In this document: piece by piece, positions 53,641 through 62,449 of the stretch
How the letters are laid out: every line of letters starts with the position of its first letter
How positions within the stretch are numbered: the stretch's first letter is position 1
DNA from: Geothrix rubra
Lineage (GTDB): Bacteria > Acidobacteriota > Holophagae > Holophagales > Holophagaceae
DNA: 64,000 bases
Reading direction: 5' to 3'
Assembly: GCF_030268065.1 (NCBI RefSeq)
Contig: NZ_BSDD01000005.1
Location: forward strand, 126,156 to 190,155
Made by a program: the position numbers and the translations under genes
The notes under the pieces: model-generated
Told to the model about the DNA's origin: nothing
Seen by the model: the letters and a program-made list of their open reading frames with translations, nothing else
Databases searched by the model: none

Positions 53641-54798
53641 ATGCCGACGATGACCCTGACACAAACCCTGGTGATGGGCCTGATCCAGATCGTGGCCGTG
53701 CTGGTCCTGATCTTCGTGATGGTGCCCCTTCTCACCTTCGCCGAGCGCAAGGTGATCGGCTACGTCCAGGTCCGCCTGGGCGCCACCCGCACCGCCGGCG
53801 GCCACCGCGGCCTCACCGGCGCGCTCAACCGCGGCATGTGGGCCATGGGGAAGGTGCCCGTGCTCTCCATCCTCCGCGGCCTGCCGGTCTTCATCGCCGA
53901 CATCCTGAAGCTGATCCTCAAGGAGGACATCATTCCTGAGAAGGCCGACCGCGCCGTGTTCACCCTCGCCCCTATCCTCTCCGTGATGGCGGCCTTCGGC
54001 GTGTTCTCCGCCATCGCCTTCTATCCCGGTGTCCTGTTCACCTTCCCCGCGGGCTTCCCGGTGGTGGGCGGGTTGCCCTTCATGGGCTTCATCTCCGACG
54101 TCAACGTGAGCCTGCTCTACATCATCGGGCTGGCCTCCGTGGGCGTGTACGGCATCGTGCTGGGTGCCTGGGCCTCCAACTCCAAGTACCCGCTGCTCGG
54201 TGGCCTGCGCTCCGCCGCCCAGATCGTGAGCTACGAGGTCCCGCTCACCCTCAGCCTGCTGGTGCCGGTGGTGCTGTCCGGCTCCCTCAACTTCCGCGAG
54301 ATGTCCCTCCGCCTGGCCACGGGCGAGGGCATGAGCTGGCTGGCGACCTTCCCCCTCATGGCGGGCTTCCTGATCTACACGACCTGCGGCTTTGCGGAGA
54401 CGAACCGCACCCCCTTCGACCTCCCCGAGGCGGAGAACGAGCTGGTGGCGGGCTTCCACACGGAGTACTCGGGCATGAAGTTCGGGTTCTTCTACCTGGC
54501 CGAGTACACCAACATGATCGTGGTCTCCACCTTCGCCAGCGGCTTCTTCCTGGGTGGCTACCATTTCCTGCCTTTCGGGCTCCAGCGGTTCATCCCCGCC
54601 ACGGTGCCCTTCTTCGGGCAGCCGAGCCTGATCTTCTTCTTCGGGAAGGTCTTCTTCATCCTCTTCACCTACCTGTGGGTGCGGGCCACGCTGCCCCGCT
54701 ACCGGTACGACCAGCTCATGGACGTGGGCTGGAAGTACCTCATCCCGCTCACCCTGGTGAACCTGTTCGTCGCGGCCCTGATCCGCTTCGCCTACTGA
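53641..54798 (+). CDS. nuoH: NADH-quinone oxidoreductase subunit H
   Basis: 385 residues, about eight membrane helices. Connects the quinone site to the proton-pumping arm. Landmarks are FAERKVIGYVQVRLGATRT, the GRLAL/LKxxxKEDI-type loop (ILKLILKEDIIPEKAD), FDLPEAENELVAGFHTEYSG, and the charged residues in that conserved loop. Eleven bases separate it from nuoD; no nuoE, nuoF or nuoG is inserted between them, unlike the E. coli order. Confidence 0.95.
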   Translation: MPTMTLTQTLVMGLIQIVAVLVLIFVMVPLLTFAERKVIGYVQVRLGATRTAGGHRGLTGALNRGMWAMGKVPVLSILRGLPVFIADILKLILKEDIIPEKADRAVFTLAPILSVMAAFGVFSAIAFYPGVLFTFPAGFPVVGGLPFMGFISDVNVSLLYIIGLASVGVYGIVLGAWASNSKYPLLGGLRSAAQIVSYEVPLTLSLLVPVVLSGSLNFREMSLRLATGEGMSWLATFPLMAGFLIYTTCGFAETNRTPFDLPEAENELVAGFHTEYSGMKFGFFYLAEYTNMIVVSTFASGFFLGGYHFLPFGLQRFIPATVPFFGQPSLIFFFGKVFFILFTYLWVRATLPRYRYDQLMDVGWKYLIPLTLVNLFVAALIRFAY

Positions 54799-54808
54799 GG
54801 GAGGATCC

Positions 54809-55318
54809 GTGCGCCTGCTCAAGACCCTGATCCCTTCCGACATCGCGGCCGGCCTTGCGCTGACCGGCAAGTACTTCGGCAAGGTCTTCCTGTCCGCCAA
54901 TCGCAAGAAGGTCCGCGCCCACCTGAAGCACTTCACCCAGGAGTACCCGGAGATCCCGGTGCGCCTGGCGCCCCGCTTCCGCGGGCGGCTCACCCTGCTG
55001 AAGGACGAGCAGGGCGAGATCAAGTGCGTATGCTGCCTCGCCTGCGAGAAGATCTGCCCCACCGAGGTCATCACCATCGAGAAGGGCAAGAAGGAGGGGC
55101 GCAAGATGCCCTTCCCGGTCCGCTACGACTTCGAGATGGAGCGCTGCATCTTCTGCGAGTTCTGCGTGGAGAGCTGCGGTTTCGACTCCATCATCCTGAA
55201 CCACCAGTTCGAGCTCGCCACCTACAACCGCGAGGACTTCTCGCTCGGCATGGAGGGCGACGGCCAGAACATGTTCGTCCCCTCGCCGGTGGGCAAGTAC
55301 AGCGTGGCCGAGGACTGA
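54809..55318 (+). CDS. nuoI: NADH-quinone oxidoreductase subunit I
   Basis: 169 residues from a GTG start (GAGGATCC upstream). Binds two [4Fe-4S] clusters: first set C73, C76, C79, C83 followed by Pro; second set C113, C116, C119, C123 followed by Gly (G124) rather than the usual Pro. An extra Cys, C75, lies within the first motif (CVCC). Eight ligand cysteines are therefore intact. Electron route from the input module to NuoB. Confidence 0.94.
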   Translation: MRLLKTLIPSDIAAGLALTGKYFGKVFLSANRKKVRAHLKHFTQEYPEIPVRLAPRFRGRLTLLKDEQGEIKCVCCLACEKICPTEVITIEKGKKEGRKMPFPVRYDFEMERCIFCEFCVESCGFDSIILNHQFELATYNREDFSLGMEGDGQNMFVPSPVGKYSVAED

Positions 55319-55349
55319 ACCGCCCCAACACGGACTCGAAGGACACCCC

Positions 55350-55910
55350 ATGGAACACCTACTCGAAACGCTCGGCCGGAACATGTTCGGGATCTTCGGG
55401 CTCCTGGCCCTGGCGGGAGCCGCGTTCATGGTGACGGCCCGGAGCGCGGTCCACAGCGTCCTGGCCTTCCTCTTCACCATGCTCTGCGTGGCCGGCTGCT
55501 TCCTATCCCTGGAGGCCGAGTTCCTGGGCGTGGCGCAGATCCTCGTCTATGCGGGCGGCATCGTGGTGCTGTTCCTGTTCGTCGTGATGCTCGTCGAGAT
55601 CAGCAAGTTCAAGCAGAAGGCGAGGCTGGAAGTCTTCCAGAACCAGTCCCGCGTGGCCATCGTGGCGGTCCTCGCGGGCGTGGCGGCCTTCGCCGGGGTG
55701 TTCCGCAACGCCATCTTCGGCAAGGCCTCGCCGGATGCCCTGGTGCTGCGGCCCGAACTGGCCCGGGGGCTGGATGTGGCCAAGCAGAACGCGCAGGCCG
55801 TCAGCCGCGGCCTCTTCGCGGACTACCTGCTGCCCTTCGAGATCCTGAGCGTGATCCTCCTCGTCGCCCTGGTGGGCGCCGTGGTCCTGGCCAAGTCGGA
55901 GAGGGTGTGA
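55350..55910 (+). CDS. nuoJ: NADH-quinone oxidoreductase subunit J
   Basis: 186 residues with five membrane helices; the segment VHSVLAFLFTMLCVAGCFLSLEAEFLGVAQILVYAGGI is the family signature with the conserved Glu and Tyr. The stop codon TGA overlaps the nuoK ATG by one base. Part of the central membrane-arm hinge. Confidence 0.93.
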   Translation: MEHLLETLGRNMFGIFGLLALAGAAFMVTARSAVHSVLAFLFTMLCVAGCFLSLEAEFLGVAQILVYAGGIVVLFLFVVMLVEISKFKQKARLEVFQNQSRVAIVAVLAGVAAFAGVFRNAIFGKASPDALVLRPELARGLDVAKQNAQAVSRGLFADYLLPFEILSVILLVALVGAVVLAKSERV

Positions 55911-56212
55911 TGGTCAGCCTGAACTCGGTCCTCCTCATCTCCTTCGCCCTGTTCTCCATCGGCGTGGCCGGGGTGCTCATCCGGCGGAACGCCCTGGTGA
56001 TCCTCATGTGCGTGGAGCTGATGCTCAACGCCGCCAACCTGAACTTCATCGCCTTCGCCCGGCACAGCGGCTCGGCTTCCGGGCAGGCCTTCGCGCTGCT
56101 GGTGATGGGCTTCGCGGCTGCCGAGGTGGCCGTGGGCCTCGCCCTGGTGGTGGCCCTCTACCGGAGGCGGGACACCGTCCAGGTGGACGACATCAACCTG
56201 CTGAAGGGATGA
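55910..56212 (+). CDS. nuoK: NADH-quinone oxidoreductase subunit K
   Basis: 100 residues, three membrane helices; membrane Glu residues in the segments CVELMLNAANL and AAAEVAVGLALV are the pumping-path glutamates. The ATG at 55910 overlaps the nuoJ stop; a GTG three bases earlier is possible. Normal NuoK length. Confidence 0.95.
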   Translation: MVSLNSVLLISFALFSIGVAGVLIRRNALVILMCVELMLNAANLNFIAFARHSGSASGQAFALLVMGFAAAEVAVGLALVVALYRRRDTVQVDDINLLKG

Positions 56213-56217
56213 CGACC

Positions 56218-58557
56218 ATGAGTCTCGCCATGATCACGGAGCCATCCGCCATGACCGCCGCATCCCACGCGGGCAGCCTCCTCTGGCTGATCCCCTTCCT
56301 GCCCTTCTTCGGCTTCCTCATCAACGGTCTTTCCGGCCGGAGGCTGCAGAACACCAAGGTCGTCGACTTCTTCGCCCTCGGCAGCGTGGGGCTGGCCTTC
56401 GTCCTCACCCTGGTCCACTTCGGCCAGCTCATCGGGCTGCCCGCCGATGAACGATCCATCCACCAGAGCCTCTGGACCTGGTTCGACGCCGGTGGCGCGC
56501 GCGTGCTGGGCGGCCTCTCCACCTACAAGATCGAGTGGGCCTACAAGTTCGACGTGCTCAGCGGCTGCATGGCCCTGCTGGTGACCGGGGCGGGCTTCCT
56601 CATCCACCTCTTCAGCACCGGCTACATGGCCGAGGAGCGCAACGACGGCCGCTACTACCGGTTCATGGCCTACATGAACCTGTTCGTGTTCAGCATGCTC
56701 AACCTGGTCCTGGGCGCCAACATCCTGATGATGTTCCTGGGCTGGGAGGGCGTAGGGCTCTGCTCCTACCTGCTCATCGGCTTTTACTTCGAGAAGGAGT
56801 TCGCCGCGGTCGCGGGCAAGAAGGCCTTCGTCACCAACCGCATCGGCGACTTCGGCTTCATGATCGGGTTCTTCCTGATCTTCATGGTCTTCGGCAGCCT
56901 GGACTACGACACGCTCATGGGTTCCGTGCGCGGCGTGATGGCCCTGCCGTCCATCACCCTCTTCGGCCACGCCGCCACCCCCACCTGGTGGTTCAACCTC
57001 ATCGGCTGCTGCCTCTTCGTGGGCGCCATGGGCAAGTCCGCGCAGATCCCCCTCTATGTCTGGCTGCCGGACGCCATGGCGGGCCCGACCCCCGTGAGCG
57101 CCCTGATCCACGCCGCGACCATGGTGACCAGCGGCCTCTACATGATCACCCGCCTGAACTTCATCTACATCAACGCCCCCGTGGCGCTGTCGGTGGTGCT
57201 GGCCTTCGGCTCCCTCACGGCCTTCGTGGCGGCCACCATGGGCTTGGCCCAGTACGACATCAAAAAGGTGCTGGCCTACTCGACCGTCAGCCAGCTGGGC
57301 TTCATGTTCATGGGCATGGGCGCCGGCGCCTTCGCGGCCGGCATGTTCCACGTCTTCACCCACGCCTTCTTCAAGGCCAGCCTCTTCCTCGGTTCCGGCG
57401 CGGTGATCGCCGCCTGCCACCACGAGCAGGACATGCGGAACATGGGCGGTCTGCGCAAGCTCATGCCCATCACCTCGATGGCGATGATCCTCGCGACCTT
57501 CGCCATCGCCGGCATCTTCCCCTTCTCGGGTTTCTTCTCCAAGGACGAGATCCTCTGGAAGGTCTTCGAGGGGTGGTACCACCATGGGCACTACGACGGC
57601 CCCACGCTGAACCTGGTGGCCTGGATCCTGGGCATGCTCGGCGCGTTCTGCACCGCCTTCTACATGACCCGCCTCATCGCCATGACCTTCTACGGCAACT
57701 ACCGCGGGGCAGGGGACGATCCCTACGGCCTGACCGTGCAGTCCGAGGCCCACCACGCCCACGACGATCACGGCCACGGCGCCCATGGCCATGATGCGCA
57801 CGCCCACGGCGAGAACCATGTCCACGAACTGGACAAGGCCCACGACCACCACGTGGACGATCCCGAGGACCACGACTTCGTCCCCGGGCACCATCCGCAC
57901 GAGGTCACCTGGCGCATGTGGCTGCCGGTGTCCATCCTCGCGGGCCTGGCGGTGGTGGGCGGCTTCCTCAACTACCCCGAGAGCCTCCACCGCATCCTGC
58001 CCATCGTGCCGGCCGAGCTGTTCACCAAGTGGATCGAACCGCTGCTCTACCAGGTGGCGCCTGCCGCCCACGGCGAGCACGTGCCGCCGGCCATCGAATA
58101 CGGCCTGATGGCCTGGGCCACCCTGGTGTGGGCCCCCGGCGCCATGCTGCTGGCCTGGTGGATCTACAAGGTGGATCCCAGCTGGAGCCGCGCCAAGGCC
58201 TTCGTGGGCCGCTTCCCGAACCTCTACCGCTGGGTGAACGCCAAGTACTACGTGGACGAGTTCTACGAGGCGGCCCTCATCGGTCCCTGCAAGCGGCTCT
58301 CCGCGCAGCTCTGGAGCTTCGACACCTGGGTGGTGGACGGCATGGTGAACGGCGCCGCCCGCTTCACGGTGCTCTGGGCCGACAGCATGCATTGGGTCGA
58401 CCAGAAGATCGTGGACGGCCTGGTGAACGGCGTGGCCTGGCTCATCCACCAGGTGAGCCTGGTGTTCCGGCGCCTCCAGAGCGGCCGGGTCCAGCACTAC
58501 GCCTTCGTCATGTTCCTCGGCTTCCTCGTCTTCGCATTCTGGAAATTCCTGGTCTAG
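56218..58557 (+). CDS. nuoL: NADH-quinone oxidoreductase subunit L with a His-rich loop
   Basis: 779 residues from the ATG at 56218, nine bases after GAAGGG; an ATG at 56209 overlaps the nuoK stop and would add three residues. Antiporter-like proton-pumping subunit with about 16 membrane helices. Landmarks are FLGWEGVGLCSYLLIGFYF and LPDAMAGPTPVSALIHAATMV. Between the core and the C-terminal helices, residues 512-561 hold 18 His in 50. The C-terminal extension is long (about 160 residues beyond E. coli NuoL). Confidence 0.94.
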   Translation: MSLAMITEPSAMTAASHAGSLLWLIPFLPFFGFLINGLSGRRLQNTKVVDFFALGSVGLAFVLTLVHFGQLIGLPADERSIHQSLWTWFDAGGARVLGGLSTYKIEWAYKFDVLSGCMALLVTGAGFLIHLFSTGYMAEERNDGRYYRFMAYMNLFVFSMLNLVLGANILMMFLGWEGVGLCSYLLIGFYFEKEFAAVAGKKAFVTNRIGDFGFMIGFFLIFMVFGSLDYDTLMGSVRGVMALPSITLFGHAATPTWWFNLIGCCLFVGAMGKSAQIPLYVWLPDAMAGPTPVSALIHAATMVTSGLYMITRLNFIYINAPVALSVVLAFGSLTAFVAATMGLAQYDIKKVLAYSTVSQLGFMFMGMGAGAFAAGMFHVFTHAFFKASLFLGSGAVIAACHHEQDMRNMGGLRKLMPITSMAMILATFAIAGIFPFSGFFSKDEILWKVFEGWYHHGHYDGPTLNLVAWILGMLGAFCTAFYMTRLIAMTFYGNYRGAGDDPYGLTVQSEAHHAHDDHGHGAHGHDAHAHGENHVHELDKAHDHHVDDPEDHDFVPGHHPHEVTWRMWLPVSILAGLAVVGGFLNYPESLHRILPIVPAELFTKWIEPLLYQVAPAAHGEHVPPAIEYGLMAWATLVWAPGAMLLAWWIYKVDPSWSRAKAFVGRFPNLYRWVNAKYYVDEFYEAALIGPCKRLSAQLWSFDTWVVDGMVNGAARFTVLWADSMHWVDQKIVDGLVNGVAWLIHQVSLVFRRLQSGRVQHYAFVMFLGFLVFAFWKFLV

Positions 58558-58584
58558 GCCCACGCCCTTCTGGTTGGAGTCCCC

Positions 58585-60225
58585 ATGTTCACCGCAAACA
58601 CGACACTGATGCTGGTGGCGACCTTCCTGCCCTTCCTGGGCGCGCTGGTCCTGCTCCTGGTGCCCAAGGGCCAGCGCAAGGTCTTCGAGTACGGCTCCCT
58701 GGCCGTGATGATCGTCAGCTTCCTGCTGAGCCTGCCCTTCTGGTTCGGCTACGACCGCACCAGCGACGCGGTGCAGTGGTTCGCCGCCTGGACCTGGATC
58801 CCGTCCATCGGGGTCAAGTTCGCCGTGGGCATGGACGGCATCAGCCTCCTGCTCTGGCTGCTGACCACCTTCATCGGCCCCATCGCCATCGCCTGCTCCT
58901 TCAGCTCCATCACGGAGCGGCACAAGGAGTACTACCTCTGGATGCTGGTGCTCCAGACCGCCATGCTGGGCGTCTTCATCACCCAGGACATGTTCCTCTT
59001 CTACCTGTTCTGGGAAGTGATGCTGGTGCCGATGTACTTCCTCATCGCCATCTGGGGCGGCCCGCAGAAGCTCTACGCCGCGATCAAGCTCTTCCTCTAC
59101 ACCCTGGCCGGCTCGGTGCTGATGCTGGTGGCCATTCTCGCCATCTACTTCCTGCAGCACAAGACCACCGGAACCTACGACTTCTCCCTGGCCAGCTTCC
59201 AGGCCATGGCCCCCGTGATCGCCCAGCAGACCAAGGCCTTCCAGTACCTGATGGCCCTGGCCTTCTTCATCGGCTTCGCCATCAAGGTGCCGATGTTCCC
59301 GTTCCACACCTGGCTGCCGGACGCCCACGTGCAGGCGCCCACCGCCGGCTCCGTGATCCTGGCCGCCATCCTCCTGAAGATGGGCACCTACGGCTTCGTC
59401 CGGTTCCTGCTCCCCATCCTACCGGGCGCCACCAAGGACCTGATGCCCTGGTTCATCGCCCTCGCGCTCATCGGGATCGTCTACGGCGCCCTGGTGGCCA
59501 TGATCCAGAAGGACATGAAGAAGCTGGTGGCCTATTCCTCCGTGAGCCACCTGGGCATGTGCATGCTGGGCCTCTTCGCCCTGAACCCCTACGGCATCAA
59601 GGGCGGCCTCTTCCAGATGCTCAACCACGGCATCAGCACCAGCGGGCTCTTCCTCGCGGTGGGCATCGTCTATGAGCGCCGGCACACCCGCATGATCGCG
59701 GACTTCGGCGGCCTCTCGAAGAGCATGCCGGTCTACGCCACCATCTTCATGATCATGACCATGAGCAGCCTGGGGCTGCCCCTGCTGAACGGGTTCGTGG
59801 GCGAGGCCATCATCCTCATGGGTTCCTTCCAGGCCTTCCCCTGGGCCGCCCTGGTGGCCACCCTGGGCATCATCCTCGGCGCGGCCTACCTGCTGTGGAT
59901 GTACCAGCGCGTGATGTTCGGACCCATCACCCCCGTCAACGAGAAGATGGAGGACCTGAGCATGCGCGAGATCCTCTACTTCGCGCCCCTGGTCGTCGCC
60001 GCCTTCTGGATCGGCATGTATCCCAAGCCGATCATGGACGTGATGGACGCGCCTGTCCGCAAGCTGGTGATGCAGGTCAACCCCGGCTACTACGCCGCCG
60101 AGAACCTGTCCGCCCGGCAGGCCGAGGCCGCGAAGGTGGGGTTCCGCGGCATGGAGGCCCCGGCCGCCCATGGAACCGAAGGCCATGAGGTCCCGGCCGA
60201 GACCACCCACGGGGGAGGCCACTGA
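58585..60225 (+). CDS. nuoM: NADH-quinone oxidoreductase subunit M
   Basis: 546 residues, about 14 membrane helices, antiporter-like pump subunit. Landmarks are FYLFWEVMLVPMYFLI (conserved Glu), FHTWLPDAHVQAPTAGSVILA and the broken-helix Lys/His residues. A C-terminal soluble tail (HGTEGHEVPAETTHGGGH) is extra. Start ATG follows nuoL by 27 bases; the stop overlaps the nuoN ATG (TGATG). Confidence 0.95.
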   Translation: MFTANTTLMLVATFLPFLGALVLLLVPKGQRKVFEYGSLAVMIVSFLLSLPFWFGYDRTSDAVQWFAAWTWIPSIGVKFAVGMDGISLLLWLLTTFIGPIAIACSFSSITERHKEYYLWMLVLQTAMLGVFITQDMFLFYLFWEVMLVPMYFLIAIWGGPQKLYAAIKLFLYTLAGSVLMLVAILAIYFLQHKTTGTYDFSLASFQAMAPVIAQQTKAFQYLMALAFFIGFAIKVPMFPFHTWLPDAHVQAPTAGSVILAAILLKMGTYGFVRFLLPILPGATKDLMPWFIALALIGIVYGALVAMIQKDMKKLVAYSSVSHLGMCMLGLFALNPYGIKGGLFQMLNHGISTSGLFLAVGIVYERRHTRMIADFGGLSKSMPVYATIFMIMTMSSLGLPLLNGFVGEAIILMGSFQAFPWAALVATLGIILGAAYLLWMYQRVMFGPITPVNEKMEDLSMREILYFAPLVVAAFWIGMYPKPIMDVMDAPVRKLVMQVNPGYYAAENLSARQAEAAKVGFRGMEAPAAHGTEGHEVPAETTHGGGH

Positions 60226-61691
60226 TGACCGGCTTCGCGCAGGGGCTTCTGGATGCGCTCCTCCGGGATGCGCACCTGATCACCCCCCAACTCTTCCTGA
60301 TGACGGTCGCCACGCTGATGCTGTGGCCCGGGGACCTCTTCGTGAACCGCGGGTCGAAGCACCAGTGGGCCCCGGTGACCCTCGTCATCCTGGCCATCAC
60401 GGCCATGTTGGTCGTCCGGACCGAGAACGGCCTGGGCTTCGGCCGCATGTTCCAGATGGACGGCCTCACCCGCGGCTTCGAGCTGCTCAGCATCCTGGGC
60501 GCCGCCGGCGCCGTGGCCCTCAGCCAGCGGGTGCTGAACGGCCTGAAGCAGCAGACGGTGGAGTACTACGCCCTGATCCTCTTCTCCCTGTCGGGCATGC
60601 TCTTCCTCTGCGGAGCCACGGACCTCATCTCGGTCTACTTCAGCCTCGAGCTCATGGCGGTCTGCATCTACATCCTGGTGGCCTACCTGCGGGACTGGAG
60701 CACCAGTGTCGAGGCCGGCATGAAGTACTTCCTGCTGGGGGCCTTCTCCAGCGGCATCCTGGTCTACGGCATCAGCCTCCTCTACGGGGCCGCCGGCGGG
60801 ACCACCACGAACCTGGCGGACCTGAACCAGGCCCTGGCGCTCGTGCCCAAGCCGGATTCCCTGCTGGTCTTCGGCGGGGTGCTGATGGTGCTGGTGGGCA
60901 TGGCCTTCAAGGTGGCCGCGGTGCCCTTCCACATGTGGTCGCCGGATGCCTACGAGGGCGCGCCCACGCCCATCACCGCCTTCATGGCCACCGCCCCCAA
61001 GGCCGCGGCCCTGGCGGCCTTCCTCCGCGTGTTCGGCACGGGCTTCCACGGCCTGTTCACGGAGTGGGTCCTGCCCCTCTCCTACATCGCCGGTGCCAGC
61101 ATGATCCTCGGCAACGTGGCGGCCGTGAAGCAGGTCAGCATGAAGCGCCTGCTGGCCTACTCCAGCATCGCCCACGTGGGGTACATGCTGCTGGGGGTGT
61201 TGTCGGCCGATCCCGTGGCCGGCGCCCAGGCTGTGTGGCTCTACATGGCCATCTACATCTTCATGAACATCGGCGCCTTCGCCGTGGTGATCTACCTCCA
61301 GGGCAAGGGGGAGGGGGAGCGCATCGAGGACTTCAAGGGCCTGGGCCGGAAGCACCCCGTCCTCGGCTTCGCCATGATGATGTTCCTCCTCAGCCTCGCC
61401 GGCATCCCGCCGCTCCTGGGCTTCTTCGGGAAGTTCTACCTCTTCAAGCTGGCCATCGAGCAGGGCCACGTCACCCTCACGGTCATCGCCCTCCTCACCA
61501 GTGCCGTCAGCGCCTACTACTACCTGGGCGTCGTGAACCAGATGTATTTCAGGGAACCCGCGGAGGGCGAGGCTCCGGCCCTGGGGACGCTGCCCACCTT
61601 CATCGTGGGCGTGGCCTGCCTGGTGATCCTGGTCGGCACGGCCTTCGGCCCCTGGCTGCTGGAGTGGGCCGGCAAGGTCGCCCTGAGCTGA
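60225..61691 (+). CDS. nuoN: NADH-quinone oxidoreductase subunit N
   Basis: 488 residues, 14 membrane helices, last subunit of the operon. Landmarks are FSLELMAVCIYILVAY (Glu), AFKVAAVPFHMWSPDAYEGAPTPITAFM and the typical ending. The gene is followed by a hairpin and a new promoter for the ATP synthase genes. Confidence 0.95.
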   Translation: MTGFAQGLLDALLRDAHLITPQLFLMTVATLMLWPGDLFVNRGSKHQWAPVTLVILAITAMLVVRTENGLGFGRMFQMDGLTRGFELLSILGAAGAVALSQRVLNGLKQQTVEYYALILFSLSGMLFLCGATDLISVYFSLELMAVCIYILVAYLRDWSTSVEAGMKYFLLGAFSSGILVYGISLLYGAAGGTTTNLADLNQALALVPKPDSLLVFGGVLMVLVGMAFKVAAVPFHMWSPDAYEGAPTPITAFMATAPKAAALAAFLRVFGTGFHGLFTEWVLPLSYIAGASMILGNVAAVKQVSMKRLLAYSSIAHVGYMLLGVLSADPVAGAQAVWLYMAIYIFMNIGAFAVVIYLQGKGEGERIEDFKGLGRKHPVLGFAMMMFLLSLAGIPPLLGFFGKFYLFKLAIEQGHVTLTVIALLTSAVSAYYYLGVVNQMYFREPAEGEAPALGTLPTFIVGVACLVILVGTAFGPWLLEWAGKVALS

Positions 61692-61701
61692 CGTTGGGCC
61701 C

Positions 61702-61733
61702 TACACTGGAGGGCGCGGGAGGTTCCCGCGCCC
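61702..61733 (+). promoter_or_regulatory. TACACT -10 element and a hairpin between nuoN and atpZ
   Basis: TACACT (61702-61707) could be a -10 for the atp genes, although no -35 is visible. Right after it, GGGCGCGGGA and TCCCGCGCCC (61711-61733, loop GGT) form a perfect 10-base hairpin followed by TCTTCC. It may end nuo transcripts or lie in the atp leader. Confidence 0.45.
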
Positions 61734-61752
61734 TCTTCCATTGGGGTTCCGG

Positions 61753-62058
61753 GTGATCCTGCGGCGCGACAAGGAGGGTGTGGATCCGGGGGAGCGGGCC
61801 CTCTGGGGCGACCTCCTGTCCCTGGGGCTCACCTTCCCGTTATGCATCGTGCTGGGCTTCTTCCTGGGCCGGTGGATCGGCGGGTGGTTCGGCCACGCCG
61901 CCGGCGGGCAGTGGGTCGGCCTGGTCTGGGGCGTGGGCACCGCCTTCTGGGAGCTCTACAAGGTGAGCCGCCGCATGTCCCGCAGGGACGAGGAGGAACT
62001 CCGCCGATCCCAGGGGGACCGGAAGGACGGCGACGACCGGGGGACCGATGGCCGCTGA
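61753..62058 (+). CDS. atpZ: AtpZ/AtpI-family small membrane protein of the ATP synthase locus
   Basis: 101 residues from the GTG at 61753 (a TTG at 61741 is the alternative). Two membrane helices (about 24-46 and 53-72), with GLTFPLCIVLGFFLGRWIG matching the F0F1-ATPase subunit/AtpZ family (Ca2+/Mg2+ transporter-like). The charged C-terminus (RRMSRRDEEELRRSQGDRKDGDDR) is typical. It overlaps the next gene by 11 bases. Confidence 0.75.
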   Translation: MILRRDKEGVDPGERALWGDLLSLGLTFPLCIVLGFFLGRWIGGWFGHAAGGQWVGLVWGVGTAFWELYKVSRRMSRRDEEELRRSQGDRKDGDDRGTDGR

Positions 62059-62437
62059 GGGGGAGGACCACCTCCGCTGGGCCACCCGCTTCCAGGTGGG
62101 CCTCTTGGCCCTGGGCGTGCCCCTGTGGGGGCTCCTGCGCTCGGGGCAGGCCGCCCTGGCCTTCCTCGTGGGCGGCGTCACCAGCCTGGCCTTCTGGGCC
62201 CTCCACCGGTACCTCACGGCCCGGATGCTCACCCCCTCGGTGCGCCGGCGCTGGCTCTACGGCTTCCTTTCGCTGGGAAAACTGGCGTTGATCGCGCTGG
62301 TGCTGCGTGGGATGATGGACCGATACCCGGCGGAAGCCCTGCCGCTCGCCACGGGGGTCCTGCTCTTCGTGGGCGGCATCCTCCTGGAAGCCATCCGGCT
62401 GGCCTTCCACCGCGTCGACCCGATCCCTCCCGCCTGA
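62048..62437 (+). CDS. AtpI-like membrane protein (ATP synthase subunit I)
   Basis: 129 residues, four membrane helices (about 14-32, 35-54, 67-88, 95-113). Position between AtpZ and AtpB and the topology fit the ATP synthase subunit I family, an assembly factor for the c-ring. Sequence likeness alone is weak. The ATG at 62048 overlaps the end of the preceding gene. Confidence 0.65.
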   Translation: MAAEGEDHLRWATRFQVGLLALGVPLWGLLRSGQAALAFLVGGVTSLAFWALHRYLTARMLTPSVRRRWLYGFLSLGKLALIALVLRGMMDRYPAEALPLATGVLLFVGGILLEAIRLAFHRVDPIPPA

Positions 62438-62449
62438 GGTCCACCCGAG

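Noticed and set aside
56158-59328. 1056-codon open frame antisense to nuoL/nuoM
   Set aside because: Same GC-skew artefact; the composition (His/Gly/Glu/Val) mirrors the codons of the real membrane proteins.
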